From assembly GCA_022457155.1 (NCBI GenBank), contig JAJGOT010000010.1:3482539-3546538 (forward strand): 64,000 bases of DNA, read 5' to 3'. Under the pieces are notes generated by a model. That model did not search any database, had not been told where the DNA came from, and was given only the letters and a program-made list of their open reading frames with translations. The translations under genes were made by a program, and so were the position numbers. This DNA comes from Cladopsammia gracilis. Its lineage: Eukaryota > Cnidaria > Anthozoa > Scleractinia > Dendrophylliidae. Below are positions 1-12,500 of the stretch, piece after piece (within the stretch, counting starts at the first letter, position 1; the number at the start of each line of letters is the position of its first letter).

Positions 1-178
1 ATTCCATCCAGACTTAAAAGTTAGAGCCACCTTGTACAGCGGCTTAATAAACAGTACCACAGGAAAGATTTTCTCAAAAGCATTCATTTGAATGATCACA
101 CTATGGTGTAGTATAATAAACTATGCCACAGGAAAGTACTGCTCAAGATCTTTTATTTGAATGGTCGCAATGTGGGGT
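1..178. repeat. Degenerate units of the ~106-bp interspersed repeat
   Basis: Two worn units carry the hallmarks seen in all arrays of this family in the window: a block reading about ACCTTGTACAGC, then AATAAACAGTACCACAGGAA, then TTTGAATGGTCAC. The same family recurs near 4.7, 12.5, 15.4, 15.9, 20.9 and 28.7 kb, in both orientations. Confidence 0.75.
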
Positions 179-3100
179 GCTAACTGGTGCTTTTACAGAC
201 TCAAAGGATTAAATTATGCCAGCGCTTGGTAGGTTTAAGCCGCGGGTTAATTAAGAGGTGCTTTTAACGAATTAATATATTTAACGCGAAAGTTATAGCA
301 ATGGGTAGTTTCACATTAGATTTATTTTTTAAATGAGTTTCATTTAATTAAAGGTTTAAACTGAATTGATTGAGCTTAGTTTGTCTTTTCGACCTTCTTT
401 TAATAGAACTAATTTAGGAAAAAAATTTTTAGTCAAAACTAAAATTTATTTTGATTTTAAAAAATTCCTTGTGGTTTTACCGAATAATCAGGATTAAGGA
501 CGAGGGCTCACAAAAAGAGTATAGTTGGTTAAATTATACTGCAGATGTTCTTCTATGTATATAGTAAAGCAATACAAAGAAAATACGCATAAAAGCGACT
601 TTGTATAAAACAAACGGAAAATAGACAGAAAAATAACAAGCAGCAATTAAACTTATATCCAATAAAATGGGTAAGTTAAATGACAAACACTGAAATATTG
701 AAGGTACGAGGAGGACCAAGTACCAACAATGTAAATGAGGTCGATAAATAAAGGAAATATCAATAGAAAACATAAGAAATTCAAATAAAAATACACCAGC
801 AAGGAAATGAAAAACGTGACCAATAAATATTAATAAGATCATATTTAGAATGCACTGAAACGGTCAGCAAACAAAAAAAGCAATCAAAATTCTGATCCGA
901 TACACATTGAAGTAAAAAACAACCTTTCGTCAAATACAAATACTCAAACATTACAAAATTGCCGACCAATAATGTAAACATGAGGATACATTTGAAAAAC
1001 ATTTTGATATTTTTGATACCCACTGTTCAGCTATCTAATTTCGCACTTTAGTTATGAGTGATCGCTAGTTTGTTTATTAAGCAACTTGAATACTTGAAGG
1101 AAGGCCGAGTATTTGGCATCTAGCTCTATAAAATATTTATATTCATGCAAAGTGTTTTTTACCTAAATTACTCAGTTAAAGTTATTCATGCCCCCGTGAG
1201 GCGCCTCAGTTATTATCTTGCCCGATATTGGACAACACGATCGACGCTAATTAAAAATCTTATCGTATGTACCGCTGGTTGAACAGATTTTCACTTGCTA
1301 CACTGACTAAGCATTCGGCCGTATTCACTTTGTCATATCTCAAGTCGAATCCCATTTTTTCATAAGGTAAGTGACGTTAAGCTTTATCTTTCAACGTTTG
1401 TTGTTGCGTAGTCTGTTTGGTTGCAAGTATCATTATCAAATCTACAATTAACATAATTTCTTGAAGCTGACACTTCGAGTACAACATGGAGAATTTGCAG
1501 CCATTAAGCTAACGATCGTCTCTCGCGAAATTTCAGTTTAGAAAAGATATCAAAACACAGAGACAGATTAAAATGGTTTTTCCCTGAAATTTAAATAACG
1601 GTAACCAACGAAATGCATCCTTGACTAAGTGATTTTAAAGAGAAAACAATTATTTCGCTGGTGGTGTTTGCACACATGAAAATGAAACCTATATCAGTGC
1701 AATGATTTCAAAAACACGGTTGTTTTTGTCTGGTAAAAAATATAGCCTGTCAAAATAATTATAAATGCTTTATATTTTTTGGCTGGTGCAAATGTGGAAT
1801 TTTCAATACGCTCCTTCGGCTTTCAGTTTTATTTTGGTAATTTTTTTGGGTAACACTTTTTAAAAACATCCGCGGTACCAATAACAATTCTTAAGATGCC
1901 TTATCAATTGGCCTTTTTAAGGACAAAACTTTTGACGTGCATCAAACACTTCGTCTTTGCGTGTTAAGCTCTCCCTATTTGTCAACGCTTAAACTCTTTT
2001 CGTTTAATTTATTACCAGTAACAAAAGACACTTTTCATCCATTAAAAAGGTAGCCACTTGTTTAAATTGATGCGGGTGAATATAACACTTTTGTGAACCA
2101 ATTTAAAAGCCAATATATCACGCAATCAGTCAATCAATGCATGGTCACATGACAATGTGTTCGAATGTTCGCAAATAACATGTGAACTCGCTTTTTGGTG
2201 GAGCAAAAGTTGTGTTGTGAAGGTTTTTAAAAAGTTTCTTTGATAAAAATATCTGACGAATGTAGAGGAGCTACTTAAGAGGTCACCGCCTTGCCATTAT
2301 TAGTAAGTAGAAGCTGATTTTTGATACTTATATCGTCTTTGTAATTTCAGTGAACGGAAGAAACACAAAAACGGCGGTGCATATAAATTTACAAGTTTTG
2401 TCAGTTGTAGGAGAGAAGGTGGCAAAATTTCAACTATTTCACCAAAAAGAAACCTTATTTTGGTTTCACAGGTATTTTCTTCACGATTTGTGCTCAAATA
2501 GCTTTCCGAAGGCATGCTTTACCTCAGTTAGCTTAATATTATTCTTCTTTAGTTCGAAATTTAGTTCTCAAAAAAATTGGCCACAGTTTATATGTTGCTA
2601 AGATACCGTTTTGGTTCTTCAATTTGTGGTCTCTATTAGGAATATTAATTCTTTATACTTTATTACAGTTCTGGGTTTGGCAAGAATTTATTTAAAAGCA
2701 AAAGAACATCAAAACACGAACGGAATCCGTCGTTCAAAATGTCTTGTTGACAAGCGCCATCTAATTCTTGCCATGTCGCCAACCTGTTTACGAATTTGGA
2801 TGCATTTACAAGTTTGATGTATTTGCTTTTCAGACTGATGATATTTAGACTTAAAAATGGCTTTCCGGAAGGCACAAGATATTTATGTTTTAAAAACCGC
2901 TGTTGCTGTCGTCAATGAATTTTTAGCAATATTAAATGTTGTTTACGCACATCGTCGGAGATTGTTATTGCCTCGTGGTCGCTGTTCGCTCAAAACAATT
3001 CAGCTCGCCAGTTGGTGGTAAGTTTTCGGTGATTTAATGACGCACATAACAAAACTATTTTTGATATTTAAGTAGTTTTCATCGAAATCAATCAAAAATA

Positions 3101-4664
3101 CTTGTGAGTATTAATTTTAGCACACTTCCACAATTTGGCAAAATCCATGCAAAGAAGCATTGTGAAACAAGCTAACTTTGAGTGGAGTTTTTTTTTTTAT
3201 CGATTTATACATCTAACCCTGGGACTAAGATAAGGATAATTTTACTTTTCTTAAATATTAAAAAAAAGATAAAAGGTTTAATATTGATGAAAGTCTAAAA
3301 TCGATTTGATCTATTTTGAAGCTTTACACCTTCGCTTTAATTGGACGGAATTCAATATTTAAAATTCAAATTTATTTTAGTTCTGACAATCAGCTTCATT
3401 ATTTATTTGAATGACACTTAAGAGCATCAGCCCCAGTAAACAACCCTTTTACATTGCTCTCTGAAAAACAAAATTCTCGTGTTCTTTGTAATTTTTGACA
3501 TAATTTGCTTAGATTATATGAAGTTTAAAATCTTGTTTACAGCAGTTTTAGTCTCACAGTTTTTCAATACGACGTCAAAAATGTGAAAAAGTGTGCTCTT
3601 TCAAGAAAGTGAACAGAAAAATAAAAGATGCAATTTTTTTCCAACGAACCTGTCAAAACCTGTCTTTCTAAACAATTTATGTACATTGAATGCATGCGAA
3701 ATTATTTACTGGTAAGTGTCGTATACAACAAACAGAATTAACTTTTATCACAATTCCTAAAGTATACATTCTTTTTTATACAAGAACCTTTTTTGTAAGA
3801 ACGTTGAGGCTGAAACTAGACAGAATTTTAAGAACGTGCTGAGAACGTACTCAAGCTGAGGTTTAGTTTAGACCGTCTCTATTTACCATACTAACCATGA
3901 GCTAAAAAACGTAATATACAAGTCTTTTTCCACTTGATAAAAGCAAGCCGCATGTCTAATAATTGGCAAATTTGTAGAACTTTTCCTAGTATATTTTTTT
4001 CTCCTTATTCAGAATTATGATTTACAGAAATACTGTATACATTTATCCTATGAACGTGCTAAGAACGTTCTCAGGCTCAAATCGCCCCCCAAAAAAAACC
4101 CTAAAATGAGATGTTCTTATATAAAAATAGGTGTATTTGTACAGAATAGGTCATAAGAAATTTAACACTTTCGACTGTTATAAGCTCAGTTCAGGCCAGC
4201 TTGGCAAAGGTCTCTCGTAATAATACGTATAATGGACCTTCTTTTGCTCTGTCTCCACGTCGTCGACGACCCAATTAATGAGCTCCCTTCACTTTGACTT
4301 CACGGTAGAAAGGGCATAGATACTATATCAAAATCTATTTTAAACACGCAACATGTTTGGATGAGTGTTGGAATGAGACCAAAAGCTATGAGCACTACAT
4401 GTAAGAATCACGAGGTTGAACACGCTTTTACAGTCGGCACTGCAGTTTTGTATTGTGGCCTATTCCAGAAACGTTGACCGGTGAAACTGTTTTCAAAATC
4501 GATGAGGTATTTTGTATGGCTGAGTAAGTCTTCTTTGTATATATTTATATAAATTGCTATATCGATGATGTCGTTGAAAAGTAGGTTCCAAATAATGAAA
4601 TTTGAAAGTATCACGAACTTGGTCAAATTTACTCAAAACCAAAACTACGAAAAAAGTCTAAAGT
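179..4664. other. Intergenic, no gene recognised
   Basis: AT-rich sequence with only short uninformative ORFs. I see no domain, signal peptide or convincing splice-joined coding region. A GAACGTGCTNAGAACGT motif occurs as a direct repeat near 3833 and 4053, about 220 bp apart. Regulatory function cannot be judged from this sequence alone. Confidence 0.5.
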
Positions 4665-5262
4665 ACATTTGAATGGTTACACTTAAGGGTTTCATCCACC
4701 GACTCAAAAGTTAGAACCACCTTGTGCACCATAATAAACAGCACCACAGGAAAGTACAGTTCAATAGCTTTCATTTGAATGGTCACACTTTAGGGTTTCA
4801 TCCACCGACTCAAAACTGGTAGAGGTACCTTGTACATCATAATAAACAGCACCACAGGAAAGTACTGCTCAGTAGCTTTCATTTGAATGGCCACACTTTA
4901 GGATTTCATCCACAGACTCAAAAGTTAGAACCACCTTGTACAGCATAGTAAACAGCACCACAGGAAAGTACTGCTCAGTAGCTTTCATTTGAATGGTCAC
5001 ACTTTAGGGTTTCATCCACCGACTCAAAACTGGTAGAGGTACCTTGTACATCATAATAAACAGCACCACAGGAAAGTACTGCTCAGTAGCTTTCATTTGA
5101 ATGGTCACACTTGAGGATTTCATCCACAGACTCAAAAGTTAGAACCACCTTGTACAGCATAATAAACAGTAGCACAGGAAAATACTGCTCAATAGCTTTC
5201 ATTTGAATGGCCACACTTTAGGATTTCATCCACAGACTCAAAAGAGTTAGGATTACTTACAG
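4665..5262. repeat. Array of about six ~106-bp repeat units
   Basis: Head-to-tail units carry the landmarks TTCATTTGAATGGTCACAC, TTTCATCCACNGACTCAAAA and ACCTTGTACANCATAATAAA. The order is constant and the sequence is diverged. This is the opposite orientation to the arrays at 20.9 and 28.7 kb. Confidence 0.85.
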
Positions 5263-6445
5263 CACCACAAGAAAGTAACTTCTGCGCAAAAAAACATTCA
5301 TTCGAATAGTTCTTTTTTTCAACGTTCACCATTGAATGTATAACAAAATAACTGAGCTTTAGTGACACGACAATCACTTGACTTGCAACATTGAAACATT
5401 TGAAACCCATAACAGGACTCGCGAATTTTAGTACAGTCTTTATTTGGCTTATTAATTCACGTATCCATTTTAATTTCGCGATCTTCAAATTGCCAAACTA
5501 CGTGACTCCAGACCAGAATAATTCCATGATAATTAAGCAATATTTATTTTCCTAATTCCTTTACTATTCTCATTATCCTGTAAAGAAAAGCAACTGGTTC
5601 ATGCCTAATATCGGAAATTTGAGGTACGTATGCGTTTTTTTACTCGGAATTTCGATTCAGCCTTAAATTTGTCATACACAAGGTTGTTAAACTTGAGAAC
5701 GTTTGCGCGATATCAGGGCTAAGCAATTCCACCGACGTTTTGTCCAAATGTACCTAAGTAACTAAATCGGATTATTACTTTTAATTCGAAAGACATTCAT
5801 GTGAAGTTATCACCCAAGTGATGGCGCTAAGTACAACACGTACGTGTGAAATGCGGCCGGCGATTTGCACGAAAAACACGCGATCCATGTTTTCTATTCG
5901 ACTGTGAATAAATATTACAAATTCATCCCTGGATTAGAAGGATATACATGTCAGCTACACTTTTATTGCTTTTAATCATGTCATGTTCCATGAGAAATAA
6001 AAACAAGTATTTTAACAATTAAACAACTTTATAGTGAGTATTGGACACTTTCACAAAGCATGTACGCAATTCAGTCGTTTATCTGCCAAATTCTCGAGCT
6101 CGCAGGTATGCCTATAACAAATGTTGCTGTAAATCCCTTGTGATATTAGTCGCCAGTTAAATTCTCCTCCGAGAGAAAAATTTGCCCCAAGCTTGCACAA
6201 GGTCAACTTAGAACCAAGGGCAGTTGTAATTGAACGAACTAGCTTTCATTGTGGTGAACAATGTCTTAGAAATTGAATTCAGTATTGTTTCCTGGGCGCA
6301 CTTGTTTATAGGCATTTTGGTTATGCACCGTTGATTTTTGAAGTGAATTTATTACGGTAATAAGGCGTTCAACTGCAACGTGAATTGTGAATTAATTTCA
6401 GACAGCTCCGTGCTCAGTTTACGCTACACAACAAGCTTGGCGAAG
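5263..6445. other. Upstream region of the collagen-like gene
   Basis: No ORF of interest. The region includes the presumed promoter and 5' UTR of the gene that starts at 6446. An AATTTCAG at about 6396-6403 could be an acceptor for an upstream non-coding exon, but no TATA box or start site can be assigned with confidence. Confidence 0.4.
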
Positions 6446-6519
6446 ATGGCGAAACTCCGTAACTACATGGTGATAATTATGCTTCTGGCAACGACATGCT
6501 CTCGACTTCCAATGTTAAG
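6446..6519 (+). CDS. Collagen-like gene, exon 1 (signal peptide)
   Basis: Twenty-four codons plus two bases, ending at a strong donor (AG|GTAAGA). It encodes the hydrophobic leader. The first in-frame ATG has A at -3 and G at +4. Confidence 0.8.
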
Positions 6520-9500
6520 GTAAGATTGTTGTCTCCATATCAACGTTATGCAATGTCGCTGAAACATTTAAAATTCATGGCTGAAAAGTATCACTCGTTG
6601 GCTCTTAAGCTACTATAATTACAGTGTGGAAGAAGTAAGATGGAACAACACATGAACCCTTAAACAACATGTTCTCCGCTCATTTTCCCACCATTAATCC
6701 GCCATTTTCTTTTTTTAGTTTGTGCCAGACAACCAACTCGACTGGTAAAGAGGCTGAAAATTCCCGCTGCAAGAGCACAACTTGTTGTGTGAGTAGAAAA
6801 AAAAATATTTTATTACTCGTTCATTCAAACGCGGAGCTGTTTAAAATTCATGCTTTGTAAACAAAGAAGCATTATTTGAGCAAAGTCGTGAATAGAACTC
6901 GCAAACGCACAGGGAAAAAAATCGTCGTGTTGATTTCCGTTGCAATGTTGACATACTTGGAAGCTTTTTCTGACCTTGTTCAACGGGTTTACGAAACAAC
7001 CCACTTTCACTCAATAGCACGCTTCCAACATAGAATAACACAAACTCTTGACCTTGCTCGTTATTTTCGTCGTCCTAGCCGGATCCTACAAGTTTGAAAT
7101 GCAAAATTAATATTCTCTGTGCGTTCGAAAAATGGAACGTGCAGGCAAAGTTGACAAACTGTAACAAAGTTAGCTAAAGTTCACGAAACATTTGAATAGA
7201 TTTGTAGGGAAGTGCCAGCCTTCGCTGGGACGACAAAGTTTAAAAAAATCATTGCTCGTCGGAGGGAATAAAGGAAAATTTATTGATCATCTTAATTCTA
7301 ATACAATATCAAAGAAGACACTGACTAGCGCCGGGGGTGAATATGTTTTTTATGTTCCATACAAAATGTAAATATTCAAGCCAGTTGTGGACATTTCGAG
7401 TTGTTTATATCGAAGATGCTTCGTTGATGGCAGCGTTAAGTCGATATTTTCCAGCGAGCGTGTACAATGTATACGAGCGGTCTTTTTGAGATGTCAGCTG
7501 GCAACTTAATACAATACGAACGTATTAATTTAGTCAGGCAGTAAATGGGCTTTGTGAAGCTTGTTTACTTGAATGTAACTTCAAAACAACTCAAATGGGA
7601 AAACCTTTCACATGTTTGATTAAGGTAGAAAATTGTCACGGGATGGATGTGTGATCGTTTAGCCTTGCAGTTGTGCGTTGGCAACGACTCTTTTTGTAGT
7701 GAATGTTCACCCCATCAACAAATCTAGATTAATTAATTTGGTAAAATTATCTGATAAAAAAGAAATGGCTGAAGGTGCGCGATTCATGATTGTTTTTTTT
7801 TTGCGTGTAAGCTGTTCAGCATGTCGAGAGAATAAATTTGCAATTAACCTCCTAGCATGGCGGAAAGGCAATGAAAAATCGCTCAACTGAATTAAGTAGA
7901 CCGCGGTTTCCTTTGCCGTTTTAAGTATAAAGAGCAATTGCGCAACGTTTACGAGACAAAATGTCCAATAGTTTTTAATTAAGGTAGGAACTATGAATAA
8001 AGTAGTGCTTGAACAGGAAATCGACATTACTTTATTCAAGCAAAGTTAGGAAGGGTTCCAAGAATTACTTAATGGAACGGTGAGATCGATATAGGGTTCA
8101 CTTACAACTCGATTTCATTACTGAGAGCAACAAAAAATCAGAAAATATCAATTGTTGTCAAGAATGATTTATGAATTGAATATCAACTTTCCTCGTTTCT
8201 TAAAATCCTGCTCTTCCTAACGCGCCTATTTTTGCGGTTTTTGCATTGTCTTTCGTCTCTTTCAGCTCTGCAAAACTTATGACGATTGCTGGGGTCTTTT
8301 TGCCGCTAATTGCTACCAAACTACGGAAAGTGATGCTCATATCACTAGATTTGAACAACACGCCGGGCAATGTTGACTTATGCTATGGACTAGAGCGAGC
8401 AAGCATCGCTGATTGATTTCCGGCAAAAGAACGAAATCAAAATAAGGAAACAATTAAAAATTGACGTCTCCATAGGTCAATCAGTCGAGATGTTTCGACT
8501 AATACTATTCCAATTTAGTGTGGAAAATTATCATATTCAACCTTGAAGACTGACCAGTTTAAGCTTTTTGTCTATTCGTCACGTACATTGGTATGTACTC
8601 AATAGTTATACGTGATAAACAACGGAAAAACTGAGCTGTTTTCTGGGAAACTCCTTTGTCATGCTTTGTGACGTTCCTTGTATGAAAACAGAAACCGTGG
8701 GAGGAGAGGTTGGGGGTGAATTCGTGGAAATAAATGGGGGAGGATTGGGGAAGGTTTAAGGTTCAGTGTTTCCTTGTCCGCAAATTCTTTGTTAAATAAC
8801 AATCGCCGAATAACTTTAAAATTCTTTGATAGTTATTTGTTACTTTATAATGTGTCCCACACGCTGAAAATATTCCGTTTCAAGGTAAATAGATCGATCT
8901 CAAAATTTATATGTTCTGGAAAGCGGACTGGATTGAAATTGTTTAAACAACCTCGCTGAAAACAGATTAAATACCTTTGTTTAGATATAAGTAAATGAAT
9001 ATATGGAACTTTTAAAAGTGCTTTCAGTTCATAAAAACCAATTTCTTAGCAAATATAGCTAGACAATTCAGTAGCATATTCTTAACATCGATGAGCAAAT
9101 AATTTTATAAAGTATCAAAGTGACGCAATCAAACTCCTGAATGTAGACATCCGGCATTCGTTTGGGCAAAAAGAACATTATAAGCTTTCAACAGCCCTGG
9201 GTATGGCCAGCACATCACCCTGGTATGGCAGTGGCAGCCACATTCTCGACCCCAGAACTCTTCTCTTTTGCGCATGCCAAAAAAAAAAAAAAAAGACCGA
9301 GAGCTCTGAGGTCGAGAATGTGGCAGCCATGGACAGCTGTTTCGTCCTGGTCAGGACTCAGCAGCTTGCATAGCCAGGCGTAAGTTTGTTTAAAAGCTTT
9401 CACTCGCCTTTAGTCCAGCGACTGCTTGTGAAATCTTTTCAACCTTGATCTCTACTGAACTCGAAAGAACGTTTAAACTTTAAACACATTTGAAAAGCTG

Positions 9501-12500
9501 AGAACGAAATATACGCGTCAAAAAGTCAATCTCACGATAGTTTCGAGGGTTTAGATTCGGCTAAAGAAACTTTGATGCCGCTGCAGTGGGGAAGTCAGAC
9601 ACAAAAATTGACTTTATGAACAGAGTTGGCTTTCTAAAGAAACTTACTGCAAAGTTGTTGTTTCAGAGCAAAGCGCAAGTCCTTCGTTACAGGAAGCCCT
9701 TCGGTAGCCAGCCAGTTCGTTTGCTCTGACGACTGCGCTAGTGCTCGAGAAGTCAGTTTTTGAATGTCTTTGCAGTGGCTTATTTATGTTATAAATTCAG
9801 TGATACAACCAAATTTTATAACAAGAGTTTAGAGTCTTGTTTTCGTTTACCTGCAACTCTCTGCGCTGGCGTCCACTTTCGTGTGCTCTCTCTCTCTCGC
9901 CAACTCAATCGTGTTTGTTTATTGTTTTTGTATCCAAGGTGATTTTAACGCAATAAACGGTTTGTATGCGCGCGCTTAAAAAACTTGACGTTAAAGTAAT
10001 TCCTCAGCACGCGTGCATGGCTAGAGAAAAAAAATCGAAAATGCAAAAGACGAAAAAGTCAATCGCATGAAAAAAATTATAGCGAAATTATTACCATCAA
10101 ATCACTGCAAAAAAAGTTATATTTTGCGGGACCGCTTCAATTCAAGGAATTCAAAGGGGACAGACCGCAAATAAATGTGGCTACTAAATATATCTGAATT
10201 TCGTAACTGTCCATCAGTAGGATGCCCAAAATGCGTGCAATTCCACAATTGGTTTCGGCTCCATTAAATCCTATACCAATTGCAGAACATTTTAGGAGGA
10301 GCCACCCACAGTGCGAGCACAGTTACTGACAAGACATATCAGTTAGGAAAACAACGCAAAATAAATGTAGTACGTTAAATAACGAACTAAGCACACACGT
10401 CAACTAAACAAGCTAAGCACGCACACGACTCAAGGAAAATTGCGCGCGCGCGCACTAGCATTAACCTGAATAGAAGCAATATAGAAATTAAATAGGGGCG
10501 CTAGAATAATATAAAGGATCTGAAATAACAAAGGATACGGCGGTGTTTCTCAATTTTGGATTGCTAGTTTAATTTCTCGTAGTGTAGTGCCATATTTCTC
10601 AATGATAGCACTGTGGCGTTTGAAGAATTTAGTAAATGATTTACGAAGGAGTGAAGATTTAAACCCTTGGTGAAGGAGACGTGATGAAAGTCGGCGAAGT
10701 CTATGCATAAAATCCAACTTCGATGTGCAAATTCTAGCATATCTTACTAATTGAGATATATAAACACCATAAGCCGGATTGGCTGGAATGTTGCTGTCCA
10801 TATGAGGGAAATTGACAATCCGAAATGAGAAGTCATCCCTTTTGTCGTAGACAAAAGTCAGATTGCCTCTTGGTCAGATTGCCTCTTGGTTGTTAATAAA
10901 GATTTTAAAACGAATATATACACCGAATGCAAATATGGCCGTCCAACAATTTTTTGTTTGGACAGGTTCCCAAGAAAAGGAAAACAATTGAATAATGATA
11001 AAGATCGGGTCAAAATAAGTCATTGTGTGCATTTTAAAGGCCATATTCTTATTTTAGGAGAAGTTATAGGCAATCAAATTTTGGGAAAAACATGACAGCG
11101 AGGCTGGTGAGGATAGAATGTCTTTTCTCATACAAATGCTAACAATTTCAGTGAGCCATAACTTTGCAACCGTTAAACCAAAAACACTCAAACTTTCCAA
11201 GACGCATGATACACTTAGCAGCTCCTGTTTACGTGATATCATTAATTTCTCTGAAAACTTGGCCAAACCAAAAATTGCCCTACGGCCATATTTCAGATAT
11301 TTGCATTCGGTGTATCAGACCAAAACAAAACTTGTAAAGGTGATTAGATCAGATTAGAATTAAGCCGCACGAGAAAAAGTTGTTTTGGAGGCAAATCTTG
11401 CTTCCAGGACGCAACAAAAGATCAAGTCAAGAACATTCTTGCTTAACCGGACGCAAATTTTGCGTCCGAACTGGATCAATGCATGTTTCCCGGTTAAGCC
11501 ACATTTCTTTATAGGCCAGAAACAATGCGTCCTAGCTTAACTAGACCCTAGGTTTTTGCTACAAATACTTGTACATATTCTCTGACTAGTTAAAACGCAT
11601 TGTGCACATAAGATTTCTGAGCTAACTAAAGAGCCCATGAAACAAACGTAAGCTTGGTTCGTTCACACTAGCGACAGAACGTCATAACGGCGAGGCACGA
11701 AATGCAAAACACAACTTATATCGACCGGATGTTTTATGTCACCAGTGTGAACTACACAACATAACTGACGACGTGATAGGAACATAATATAACATAAACA
11801 TAACGACATAAGGAAAAAATGAATTTCTTTATGTCCGTGTCGCTAGTGGAACCAGGCTTTATATTGAAAGCCGATGTAAACACAGACAGACAATCAATCA
11901 GACAATCAGCTTATCAAAATTTAAATCAAACGTTTTAATATCCGAGGTTTATTCCAGACATCACGAACACGAAAGCAATAAACCCACAAATCGATTCATC
12001 ATATTTACTTTTAACGTAAGATTCATTGTTATTACTAACAATTTGGTGGTTTTTGTGTCTTTCATTGCATTGCTTTTAACTGTCGCTTTTTGTTATCCTA
12101 GGGAATTCCAGGCACTCCTGGTAGAAATGGTAAGCTTTATTACTCCTGTATTACTACATTTAAACAGTGGCGAAACTGTGTTTTCGTTGAAACACTAAGA
12201 GCACAATAGGGCCATTTATACGAGACCAAATAAGTCGCGACTTACAGAAGACGCGAACCACTCGTATAATTGATACAAAAATGTGTTCGCATCTTATTTA
12301 GGTCGCGACTTATGCAAGCCTCACTCGTATAAATGGTCTAGTTCGCGTCTTCTGTAAGTCGCGACTTATGCAAGTCGCGACTTATTTGGTCTCGTATAAA
12401 TGGCCCTATTATGAAAGTTCTGCTCAGTATCTTTAATTTGAATTTTAAGGATTTCGCCCACGGAATAGATAAGGCCACCTTGTACAGCATAATAAACAAT

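Noticed and set aside
534..1023. Hydrophobic minus-strand frames of 80-102 codons
   Set aside because: AT-rich sequence gives Phe/Leu/Ile-rich chance frames; no second copy, splice site or signal supports them.
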